Shown here: positions 50,335 to 57,357 of the stretch, piece after piece | Layout: each line of letters starts with the position of its first letter | Numbering within the stretch: position 1 is the stretch's first letter | Assembly (NCBI RefSeq): GCF_025736935.1 | Contig: NZ_CP107048.1 | Location: 2,369,501-2,433,500 of the forward strand | DNA from: Qipengyuania sp. SS22 | Lineage (GTDB): Bacteria; Pseudomonadota; Alphaproteobacteria; Sphingomonadales; Sphingomonadaceae | Direction: 5' to 3' | Length of the DNA stretch: 64,000 nt | Translations under genes and position numbers: made by a program | Notes under the pieces: model-generated | What the model saw: the letters and a program-made list of their open reading frames with translations, nothing else | What the model was told of the DNA's origin: nothing | The model's database searches: none

Positions 50335-50723
50335 GCCCAAATTTGCGCAGGTGTTCGACCAATGGCTGTCGCCGGTCGACCGGCGGACGAACGGAAATTG
50401 TCGCTAGTGGTTTGCAAAAGGCGAGTCTGCTGCGCCGCTGCGCTTGTTTCTTGCGTTTGACTAAAATGATCGCCTTTGAATGGAGGCGAGAAGTTGCGCT
50501 GTGCCCTCAGGGAGTTGCCATTTGCCCCTCTGAGCCCCCCTTGCGCCTGGAGTTTGACACTGAATCCTTCGCGCGTACTCTGATGCACAGGACGTCCGGC
50601 TCCCGCAGACGCCGGCCTGCCCCGATCGACCACTGATTGTGGACCATGGGACTGCCGCCCGCCTTGTGCCGGGCGTGCAACGCGACTGCGGCCGATCATC
50701 TTTGCACGCGAAAGGATGATCCG
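50335..50723. other. 389-bp gap, upstream region of the TonB-like gene
   Basis: No gene is recognised. The gap contains a perfect 16-bp palindrome (CGCCGGTCGACCGGCG) at 50370-50385, an inverted pair TCGCCT/AGGCGA at 50470-50489, and an AAAGGA box for the following gene. A short plus-strand ORF at 50343-50636 has no supporting start site. Confidence 0.5.
50370..50385. promoter_or_regulatory. Perfect 16-bp palindrome in the gap after the hydrolase gene
   Basis: CGCCGGTCGACCGGCG is an uninterrupted palindrome 36 bp beyond the alpha/beta-hydrolase stop and about 340 bp before the TonB-like gene. It may be the top of a terminator hairpin without a T-run, or an operator. Confidence 0.35.
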
Positions 50724-51206
50724 ATGAAATCCCCCCTTATAGTCTTTGCCGGTGCCTTGCTGGTGACCGGCGTCCCCGCGACCTCGCAGGACATCGTCGT
50801 TTCGGCGGAGAATGCCGCGGTCGAGACGATTTCCCGCGACCTCGATCGCAATCTCCTGCGCGCCGACTGGCCGCGGCGCGAGCTGGTTGGCGAAGGGATT
50901 GCCATGGTGCGGTTCCAGCGCGGCGCCGATGGCCGCCCGGCCGATGTGAAACTCTATCGCAAATCGGGCCAGCGCAGCGTGGATCGTCGCGCGGTGGTGG
51001 CGGTTGCCCGGCTGGGCCGGAGCACACCGCTCCCGGTGATCGGGACGCCCGACCAGATATTCCAAGCCAACATCGTCCTCGCCAACAGCCACCAGGCCTT
51101 TGCCGATCTGTCGTCGCAGCTGGCGAAGCTGGAACAGGCGCGACTCGCCGACCCGCGCGAACGCACCGTATTTGCGTTCAGCTCGGCTCCGCGCACAGCG
51201 TCCTGA
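50724..51206 (+). CDS. Periplasmic TonB C-terminal-like domain protein
   Basis: A 160-residue protein with a signal peptide (MKSPLIVFAGALLVTGVPATS). The mature part, about residues 38-110 (LVGEGIAMVRFQRGADGRPADVKLYRKSGQRSVDRRAVVAVARLG), matches the TonB/energy-transducer C-terminal fold, without the membrane anchor and Pro-rich spacer of true TonB. It may bind outer-membrane receptors or peptidoglycan-associated partners; the role is unknown. The ATG at 50724 follows an AAAGGA box. Confidence 0.72.
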   Translation: MKSPLIVFAGALLVTGVPATSQDIVVSAENAAVETISRDLDRNLLRADWPRRELVGEGIAMVRFQRGADGRPADVKLYRKSGQRSVDRRAVVAVARLGRSTPLPVIGTPDQIFQANIVLANSHQAFADLSSQLAKLEQARLADPRERTVFAFSSAPRTAS

Positions 51207-51756
51207 CACCGGCCCCGGCACCGTTCTTCGGCGTTGCCGCGATCCCGTGCTGCGGACGGGATCCGGCAGCGTCGGAGGCTGCGCCAACTGGCTGCCCTGA
51301 TTCCAAAATTGCGCGCCTGGATTCGATTGACTCACAAGCCGGACCGATCGTTTTTGCCCGCAAAATTTTTTTCACGGATTCATTTAGCCCCTTGCGTTCG
51401 CCCGAACTCCAGCTTGGTCCACGCGTCGCGGCGTTGCAGCCGGATAAGGCACCGCGTCCGCCGGCCCCGAACCAGCCTTAAATCGGCGTTGACCCTCTTG
51501 CGCCGGAGTCCTGCCTGATTCAGTATCTAGTAGTCAGGCTACTATGGGTACCCACAAGACCTAGCTTTTGGCGGCTAGCTTCCCATATCGGGGGGCCCCG
51601 CCCCAACTGCATGGCTGTGGGGAAAAACGGGATAAGTTTTCGCCCCGAAGCCACACAAAATTGGTAGGCGGGGCAGTGGCTTCGTCGACTCGAACACAAC
51701 CGGAACGCGGGCGGCCCGATAGCGGCCCGCGGAGCACTCAGACGGCGGGGCACACG
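51207..51756. other. 550-bp region upstream of nrdA
   Basis: No gene was found. A perfect hairpin (GATCCCGT, 7-nt loop, complement at 51256-51263) lies 34 bp after the TonB-like stop and may end its transcript, though it lacks a T-run. An AT-rich block with T-runs at about 51351-51375 and an inverted repeat TAGTAG-N5-CTACTA at 51528-51544 may belong to the nrdA promoter region. TTGACC at 51489 is a possible -35 without a clear -10. No NrdR-box pair was recognised. Confidence 0.5.
51528..51544. promoter_or_regulatory. Inverted repeat upstream of nrdA
   Basis: Perfect 6-bp arms TAGTAG and CTACTA with a 5-bp spacer lie about 210 bp upstream of the nrdA ATG. It could be an operator, but the factor is unknown and the arms are short. 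Confidence 0.35.
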
Positions 51757-53778
51757 ATGGATTTCAAGAGCGGGAACGATACGGCGATGGCATTGGATTT
51801 CGACACACAAGACACCGCCCCCGAACCCACCACCGAAGAGAAAGCGGTCGTCATGGACAAGACGGACAAGGGCAGTGACGAACTGGTGCAGGATGCCGCT
51901 GGCCAGGCGCTGGCCGGCGCGGTCGCCAGCGCGACCTCGGAAGCGGCCGAGCATGACAGCAAGAAAGTGCTCGATCGCCGCTTTGACGTGAAGACCGACG
52001 AGAGCCGCGATGCGCTGCTGACCGAATTCGGCAAGGAAACGCTGACCGATCGTTACCTGCTGCCGGGTGAAGGTTATCAGGACCTGTTTGCACGCGTGGC
52101 CGACTATTTCGCCGACGATGCCGAACATGCGCAGCGGCTTTACGACTATATCTCGAACCTGTGGTTCATGCCCGCCACGCCCGTGCTGTCGAACGGCGGC
52201 ACCACGCGCGGCCTGCCGATTTCCTGCTATCTCAACAGCGTGTCGGACAGCCTCGACGGCATCGTCAATACCTGGAACGAGAACGTCTGGCTCGCCTCGA
52301 AGGGCGGCGGCATCGGCACCTATTGGGGCAATGTTCGCGGAATCGGCGAACCGGTCGGCCTCAATGGCAAGACCAGCGGCATCATCCCCTTCGTGCGGGT
52401 GATGGATTCGCTCACGCTCGCAATTTCGCAAGGTTCGCTGCGCCGCGGTTCGGCCGCCTGCTACATCGATGTCTCGCACCCGGAAATCGAGGAGTTCCTC
52501 GAGATTCGCAAGCCGAGCGGCGACTTCAACCGCAAGGCGCTCAACCTGCACCACGGCGTGCTGGTCACCGATGCCTTCATGGAAGCGGTGCGCGCGGGCG
52601 AGGAATTCGATCTCGTGTCCCCGCGTGACGGATCGGTGCGCAAGACCATCGACGCGCGCAGCCTGTTCCAGAAGCTGGTCGAAACCCGGCTCGCCACGGG
52701 TGAACCCTACATCGTGTTCTCCGACACGGTGAACCGCATGATGCCCAAGCATCACCGCGAACTGGGGCTCAAGGTCTCGACTTCGAACCTGTGCGCCGAG
52801 ATAACGCTACCCACCGGCATCGACCATCTCGGCAATGATCGCACGGCAGTGTGCTGCCTGTCCTCGCTCAATCTCGAGAAATGGGACGAATGGAACGGCG
52901 ACAAGCAGTTCATCGAGGACATCATGCGCTTCCTCGACAACGTCCTGCAGGACTATATCGACCGGGCGCCCGACCAGATGGCGCGCGCGAAATATTCGGC
53001 CATGCGCGAACGCAGCGTGGGTCTCGGCGTGATGGGCTTCCACTCCTTCCTCCAGGCCAAGAGCATCGGCTTCGAAAGCCCGATGGCCAAGGTGTGGAAC
53101 CTGAAGATGTTCAAGCATATCAGCGCCAAGGCGGAAGAAGCCTCGTTGGTGCTGGCGCAGGAACGCGGGCCGTGCCCCGACGCTGCCGAAACCGGCGCAA
53201 TGGAACGCTTCAGCTGCAAGATGGCGATCGCGCCGACCGCGTCGATCAGCATTATCTGCGGCGGGACCAGCGCTTGTATCGAACCGATCCCGGCCAACAT
53301 CTACACGCACAAGACGCTGTCGGGCTCGTTCATCGTCAAGAACCCCTATCTCGAGAAGATCCTCGACAAGAAGAGCAAGAACTCGACCAATGTCTGGAAT
53401 TCGATCCTCGAGCGGGGCGGCAGCGTCCAGCATCTCGACTTCCTGACGCCTGAAGAAAAGGCGACCTTCAAGACCAGCTTCGAAATCGACCAGCGCTGGC
53501 TGCTCGAATTCGCCGGCGACCGGGCCCCCTTCATCGACCAGGCGCAGTCGCTGAACCTGTTCATCCCGGCCGATGTCGACAAGTGGGACCTGATGATGCT
53601 GCACTTCCAGGCGTGGGAAAAGGGTATCAAGTCGCTCTACTACCTCCGCTCGAAGAGCGTGCAGCGCGCCGGTTTCGCCGGCGGCGTGGAAGCGGACAAC
53701 ACCGCCGACGCCGCGAAGTTCGAACTGGCCGCGGGCGCCGAGCAGACCGATTACGAGGAATGCCTCGCCTGCCAGTAA
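51757..53778 (+). CDS. nrdA: Ribonucleotide reductase alpha subunit (class Ia), without ATP-cone
   Basis: A 673-residue catalytic subunit. Key residues are Cys157 (LPISCYLNS), the active-site NLCAE at 344-348 with Cys346, Cys366/367 (VCCLSS) and a C-terminal redox pair in EECLACQ. The Tyr pair appears in SLYYLRSKS. The N-terminal 70 residues are acidic low-complexity sequence, and the VxKRDG-type ATP-cone that gives overall activity control in E. coli NrdA is absent. It makes dNDPs with nrdB at 56.0 kb, from which it is separated by three genes. The ATG at 51757 follows a weak ribosome site; a longer reading frame begins at 51568. Confidence 0.93.
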   Translation: MDFKSGNDTAMALDFDTQDTAPEPTTEEKAVVMDKTDKGSDELVQDAAGQALAGAVASATSEAAEHDSKKVLDRRFDVKTDESRDALLTEFGKETLTDRYLLPGEGYQDLFARVADYFADDAEHAQRLYDYISNLWFMPATPVLSNGGTTRGLPISCYLNSVSDSLDGIVNTWNENVWLASKGGGIGTYWGNVRGIGEPVGLNGKTSGIIPFVRVMDSLTLAISQGSLRRGSAACYIDVSHPEIEEFLEIRKPSGDFNRKALNLHHGVLVTDAFMEAVRAGEEFDLVSPRDGSVRKTIDARSLFQKLVETRLATGEPYIVFSDTVNRMMPKHHRELGLKVSTSNLCAEITLPTGIDHLGNDRTAVCCLSSLNLEKWDEWNGDKQFIEDIMRFLDNVLQDYIDRAPDQMARAKYSAMRERSVGLGVMGFHSFLQAKSIGFESPMAKVWNLKMFKHISAKAEEASLVLAQERGPCPDAAETGAMERFSCKMAIAPTASISIICGGTSACIEPIPANIYTHKTLSGSFIVKNPYLEKILDKKSKNSTNVWNSILERGGSVQHLDFLTPEEKATFKTSFEIDQRWLLEFAGDRAPFIDQAQSLNLFIPADVDKWDLMMLHFQAWEKGIKSLYYLRSKSVQRAGFAGGVEADNTADAAKFELAAGAEQTDYEECLACQ

Positions 53779-53847
53779 ACCGCGCCTGGTGAGGTCTGGG
53801 CGGCCCCCTGCTCGCGCCTTCCGCCAGAACGATTGCCCATATGAAAG

Positions 53848-53881
53848 GCCCCGCCACCGGACATCCGGGGCGGGGCTTTTT
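53848..53881 (+). terminator. Rho-independent terminator of nrdA
   Basis: The stem GCCCCGCC (53848-53855) pairs with GGCGGGGC (53869-53876) with an inner CCGG pairing, followed by five T. It lies 70 bp after the nrdA stop, so nrdA is probably transcribed alone and not with nrdB. Confidence 0.88.
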
Positions 53882-53913
53882 CGATCCGTTTGGGATCGTA
53901 GCGGCTTGGTCGC

Positions 53914-54150
53914 TCAGGCGACGGCCTTATTGCCGAGACCGGCGGGAATACGCGCACCGTCCTTGAGGTAGATGCGGTTGTCGTCGATCTTCTCGACATC
54001 GTCGAGCTGCAGGAAGTGGTGCATGTCATCGCCGCTGTCCGACTTGGTCAGCTTGATGGCGTCGCCCTCGACTTCATCGACGGTCCCGACATGCTGGCCC
54101 TTGGCGTCGGCAATTTCCATGTGTTCCTTAATGCGAATCTTCTCGAACAT
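53914..54150 (-). CDS. DUF2171 protein
   Basis: A 78-residue protein of the DUF2171 family: MFEKIRIKEHMEIADAKGQHVGTVDEVEGDAIKLTKSDSG, then HHFLQLDDVEKID and a final DGARIPAG. The small beta-rich PRC-barrel-like fold is common in alphaproteobacteria, often with stress genes; function is unknown. An AAAGGA box lies upstream of the ATG at 54150; the longer ORF is not coding. It converges on nrdA. Confidence 0.85.
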   Translation of the reverse strand: MFEKIRIKEHMEIADAKGQHVGTVDEVEGDAIKLTKSDSGDDMHHFLQLDDVEKIDDNRIYLKDGARIPAGLGNKAVA

Positions 54151-54541
54151 CTGAATTCCTTTTGTTTTGCGTTGCTTACACCTTACTAACGGGCGGCCAG
54201 GATCTTTGGTCCACGCTTCGCCGAAGCTGGTGCACAGCGCAGCCGACCCCAAGATTTCTTGGGGTCGGGCGGTCTCTCGAGCCGCAGGAGGATCAGAACA
54301 TCGAAGCCTATCGCCTTTCGCGCGCACCCTGCGGCGGTCCGATGCGCTCGACAGCCGACCGGCGCAGGGATAGTATTAACCACCCGGCGCAAGGCGCATT
54401 TAATCACCCATGCGCGGGCATTATTCAGACATCCCATCGTATCCTCGAATGCCATTTTGCATTGTCTTCAGTTTTGCATTTTCTTCAGAAGGAGGGGGAG
54501 TTCGGTAGTGCACTCTCCATACGTATGCCCGGAATGCAGCC
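54151..54541. other. 391-bp region upstream of the LuxR-type regulator
   Basis: The region separates the divergent DUF2171 and LuxR-type genes. Its right half is AT-richer than the surroundings and includes a 17-bp tandem repeat (54455-54488), directly followed by a very strong purine-rich ribosome site (AAGGAGGGGGAG, 54489-54500). That site is 8 nt before a GTG opening a 26-codon ORF, and not before the LuxR ATG. Confidence 0.55.
54455..54488 (+). repeat. 17-bp tandem repeat upstream of the LuxR-type gene
   Basis: Two copies, TTTTGCATTGTCTTCAG and TTTTGCATTTTCTTCAG, are adjacent with one mismatch. They sit 54-87 bp before the regulator ATG, where an activator or repressor could bind. The role is unknown. 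Confidence 0.8.
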
Positions 54542-55297
54542 ATGGGCGGACTGAGGAACTTCTTCGAGGACTTCCTGGCGTCGCTTGATCACGCCGAAAG
54601 CGCGGACGCGATCTGGACGGCCGCGCTCGATGCGATCAGTCAGGTGCCGACGTCCGGCGAGGTCCATGTGTTCTACCGCGACGCGGTACCCCACAATGGC
54701 GGCGCGTCAGCCGAGCCTTCCGCTTGGCTGACGGACGGTTCTCGTCCGGCGGATACGATCTCCTCCGGCCACCCCTCGCGCGCGGGCACCGACGCGCCGG
54801 CAGCCGGCGAGAGGCCATTTCTCGAGCGGTCGAGCGAACGGCACGCCTCGATGGCGCAGGCCATGGCGATCGCGATCGACGATCCTTCCACCGCTGACCG
54901 GTCCGGTTTGCCAGCGGGGCGCGGTGATATGGATCTGGAGCGGGGGCACGTTCCCGATGATCTCGGCAACCGCGCCAGCCCGGCACTCGATGACTGCCAT
55001 TGGATCTATCTCGCAGCCGTGATGCACTGCACCCATGCTTATCTCGCGATGGTCGCCGAGCCGCCCCCCTATCTGGGACACCCGGAACTGAGCAGCCGCC
55101 AGAGCGATGTCCTTGCGGGGCTTGCGGCCGGGAAACGGCAAAAGGAAATCGCCTACGATCTGGGCATCAGCGAAAACACCGTGGCCTATCATGTCGCGCA
55201 GCTCCGCGAGCGCTTGAGCTGCAGCCATTCCAACGAAATCGTTGCCGCAGCCTATCTCACCGGATTGCTGAAATCGCCGGCTGCGCGCCGCAGTTAG
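54542..55297 (+). CDS. LuxR-type orphan transcriptional regulator
   Basis: A 251-residue protein. The C-terminal helix-turn-helix is clear: LSSRQSDVLAGLAAGKRQKEIAYDLGISENTVAYHVAQLRERL (about residues 185-230). The N-terminal 170 residues include a Ser/Glu/Pro-rich linker (50-130) and do not show a convincing autoinducer or receiver domain, so the input is unknown. No luxI is nearby. The chosen ATG lacks a ribosome site; the strong site upstream serves an out-of-frame 26-codon ORF that overlaps the first codons. Its stop overlaps the 3' end of the convergent membrane gene by 4 nt. Confidence 0.82.
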   Translation: MGGLRNFFEDFLASLDHAESADAIWTAALDAISQVPTSGEVHVFYRDAVPHNGGASAEPSAWLTDGSRPADTISSGHPSRAGTDAPAAGERPFLERSSERHASMAQAMAIAIDDPSTADRSGLPAGRGDMDLERGHVPDDLGNRASPALDDCHWIYLAAVMHCTHAYLAMVAEPPPYLGHPELSSRQSDVLAGLAAGKRQKEIAYDLGISENTVAYHVAQLRERLSCSHSNEIVAAAYLTGLLKSPAARRS

Positions 55298-55626
55298 CGA
55301 AACGAGCGGATTTCCCCGTAACCGCGATAGGGGTCGAAGGGGATACGGCGACGGGTCGGCTTTCCCGAGATTGCCTTGAAAACGCCCCGCACCGTCCTGT
55401 CCACCAGCATAACTGCCAGGAGCAGGATGAAGCGCGTCAGCGCCAGCACTGCGAAAGCCGGAGCGAATGGAAAGAGCCACACATGTCGGTGCAGCATCTT
55501 GCCCGGCCAGCTGGACGATATCATGCGGACCAGAAGGGCGGCGAATACCAGGCTCCCGACAAGATATATGCCGGCAGCGGCGGCAAGGCTTTCCGCGGCG
55601 GCAAGGCTTGTGGGCCCGAATGTCAT
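55294..55626 (-). CDS. Small integral membrane protein, function unknown
   Basis: A 110-residue protein with two hydrophobic segments (about residues 16-38 and 46-72) and a basic C-terminus (KAISGKPTRRRIPFDPYRG). The ATG at 55626 is preferred over the one two codons upstream because an AGAGGA box is correctly spaced for it. It converges on the LuxR-type gene with overlapping 3' ends. No family is recognised. Confidence 0.6.
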   Translation of the reverse strand: MTFGPTSLAAAESLAAAAGIYLVGSLVFAALLVRMISSSWPGKMLHRHVWLFPFAPAFAVLALTRFILLLAVMLVDRTVRGVFKAISGKPTRRRIPFDPYRGYGEIRSFR

Positions 55627-55735
55627 TTCCATCTTCCTCTTCTTTCACCTGAGCGGCGATACGTCGCACGCCAGCCAGGCGGCGGATGCCGTTCGGTCGG
55701 TGCCAGCCCGGGGAAATGGATAATCGCGTATGTAC

Positions 55736-55756
55736 GGGTGATCTGGTGAATCACCC
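55736..55756. promoter_or_regulatory. Inverted repeat (7-bp arms) upstream of nrdB
   Basis: GGGTGAT and ATCACCC form perfect arms around a 7-bp spacer, about 280 bp upstream of the nrdB ATG and 110 bp upstream of the divergent membrane gene. It is a possible operator. Confidence 0.35.
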
Positions 55757-55840
55757 CCCCATGCCGTTAACGATGATGCGCTCCAGCCGGTTTGGTCGCA
55801 ATCCCACGAAACCTTGGGGTTGACGTTGAAGGCGGCTGCG

Positions 55841-55861
55841 TTTCCACCCTTTTCGTGGAAA
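55841..55861. promoter_or_regulatory. Inverted repeat (7-bp arms) upstream of nrdB
   Basis: TTTCCAC and GTGGAAA form perfect arms around a 7-bp spacer about 170 bp before the nrdB ATG. It could be an operator or a hairpin; the regulator is unknown. Confidence 0.4.
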
Positions 55862-56032
55862 GTTGCGTCTCTCGCCTGCAGGCCGGCTCCGTTCGTCGCA
55901 TACCGCCCCGGCCCCATCGGGGGCTTGCGCGGTTGACCACATCTTATCCCCGCCGAATCATTCCCGCTTGCCTTCGAATCCCGGTTCTGATTCCCTATAT
56001 GAGTCGTTCACGCTGAATCGGAGAACCACCAG

Positions 56033-57091
56033 ATGTCGTTGCTCGAAGCCCGCAAGACCTACAAGCCCTTCGAGTACCCCTGGGCCTACGACTTCTGGAA
56101 ACGCCAGCAGCAGATCCACTGGATGCCCGAGGAAGTGCCGCTCGGCGAGGACTGCCGCGACTGGGCGCAGAAGCTGTCCGAGCACGAGCGCAATCTGCTC
56201 ACGCAGATCTTCCGCTTCTTCACCCAGGCCGATGTCGAGGTGCAGGATTGCTACCACGACAAATACGCGCGCGTGTTCAAGCCGACCGAGATCAAGATGA
56301 TGCTGACCGCCTTCTCCAACATGGAGACGGTGCACATCGCCGCCTATTCGCATTTGCTCGACACGATCGGCATGCCCGAAAGCGAATATTCCGCCTTCCT
56401 CGAATATGAGGAAATGGCCGATAAGCACAGCTACATGCAGCAGTTCGGCGTCGACAATGACGAGGATATCGCGCGCACGCTGGCGATGTTCGGCGGCTTC
56501 ACCGAAGGCATGCAGCTGTTCGCCAGCTTCGCCATGCTGATGAACTTCCCGCGCTTCAACAAGATGAAGGGCATGGGCCAGATCGTCAGCTGGTCGGTGC
56601 GCGACGAATCGCTGCACTGCGAAGGCATCATCCGCATGTTCCACGAATTCGTGCGCGAGCGCGACTGCCTGACCAAGGCGGTCAAGGAAGACATCATCGA
56701 CATCTGCCAGAAGTCGGTGCGGCTGGAAGACAATTTCATCGACCTCGCCTTCGAAATGGGCCCGGTCGCGGGCATGACGCCCAAGGAAATCAAGAAGTAC
56801 ATCCGCTACATCGCCGACTGGCGGCTGGGCCAGCTGGGCCTCCAGCCGATCTACATGATCGACGATCACCCGCTGCCCTGGCTTGCCCCGCTGCTCAACG
56901 GCGTGGAGCACGCCAACTTCTTCGAACAGCGCGCCACCGAATATTCGAAGGGCGCCACCACCGGCGACTGGAACACCGTCTGGTCGAGCTTCGACAGCCG
57001 CAACAAGGCCAAGGCCGCTAACGAGGAAGAAGCCGCGGACGACGGTCCGGGGTTGTTTGGCGATGAGGCTGGAGCGCAGGCGGCGGAGTGA
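56033..57091 (+). CDS. nrdB: Ribonucleotide reductase beta subunit (class Ia)
   Basis: A 352-residue radical-generating subunit. The dimetal ligands are Asp67 (TQADVEV), Glu98 and His101 (NMETVHIAAY), and Glu/His in EGMQ and VRDESLHCEG. Tyr105 sits four residues after the His, as Tyr122 does in E. coli NrdB, so a tyrosyl radical of class Ia is expected. No ATP-cone is fused to its N-terminus either. The C-terminal tail, acidic (GLFGDEAGAQAAE), should dock to nrdA. Its stop overlaps the start of the Cas2-like gene, so nrdB leads a three-gene chain. Confidence 0.94.
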   Translation: MSLLEARKTYKPFEYPWAYDFWKRQQQIHWMPEEVPLGEDCRDWAQKLSEHERNLLTQIFRFFTQADVEVQDCYHDKYARVFKPTEIKMMLTAFSNMETVHIAAYSHLLDTIGMPESEYSAFLEYEEMADKHSYMQQFGVDNDEDIARTLAMFGGFTEGMQLFASFAMLMNFPRFNKMKGMGQIVSWSVRDESLHCEGIIRMFHEFVRERDCLTKAVKEDIIDICQKSVRLEDNFIDLAFEMGPVAGMTPKEIKKYIRYIADWRLGQLGLQPIYMIDDHPLPWLAPLLNGVEHANFFEQRATEYSKGATTGDWNTVWSSFDSRNKAKAANEEEAADDGPGLFGDEAGAQAAE

Positions 57092-57357
57092 TGGCGGCTT
57101 ATGTCGTGACATATGACCTGCGAGCGCCGGGGCGAAACTATCAAGGACTCTACGATCGTTTGCGGCAATACCCCCGCTGGGCGAAGGTGACAGAATCCAA
57201 TTGGGTAGTGGTGACAGAATGGACGGCATCCCAGATTCGGGATGATTTGTCAGGTTACATTGACACCAACGATCGATTGTTCGTGATCAAATCAGGCGTC
57301 GAAGCGGCGTGGAAGAATTCTATTTGCGAGAACGAATGGTTGCGGAATAACCTGTGA
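57091..57357 (+). CDS. Orphan Cas2-like (SinR/VapD-type) protein
   Basis: An 88-residue ferredoxin-fold protein. It opens MAAYVVTYDLRAPGRNYQGLYDRL, the beta1-alpha1 unit of Cas2-like proteins with the conserved Asp in YDL, and has IRDDLSGYIDTNDRLFVIKS, the pattern of the SinR family. There is no CRISPR array, cas1 or toxin-antitoxin partner of known type nearby. The start is ATG 57091 (TGATG with the nrdB stop); a GTG one codon earlier is possible. Base composition is lower in G+C than its neighbours (about 43% in the 60 bp at 57241), suggesting transfer. It overlaps the next gene by 4 nt (GTGA). Confidence 0.8.
   Translation: MAAYVVTYDLRAPGRNYQGLYDRLRQYPRWAKVTESNWVVVTEWTASQIRDDLSGYIDTNDRLFVIKSGVEAAWKNSICENEWLRNNL

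Larger units (their letters stand above)
55627..56032. other. 406-bp region upstream of nrdB
   Basis: Shared 5' region of the small membrane gene (minus) and nrdB (plus). It holds two inverted repeats: GGGTGAT-N7-ATCACCC at 55736-55756 and TTTCCAC-N7-GTGGAAA at 55841-55861. A near DnaA-box TTATCCCCG lies at about 55944-55952. No convincing -35/-10 pair or NrdR boxes were found. Several short ORFs here have no supported start. Confidence 0.5.

Noticed and set aside
51207..51756. NrdR boxes or a cobalamin riboswitch before nrdA
   Set aside because: No pair of NrdR-type palindromes at the expected spacing and no B12-box-like segment was recognised.
55944..55952. DnaA box upstream of nrdB (TTATCCCCG), and TGTGGGGAA upstream of nrdA
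   Set aside because: Each matches the consensus at only 7 of 9 positions, and the boxes are single, so DnaA control is not supported.
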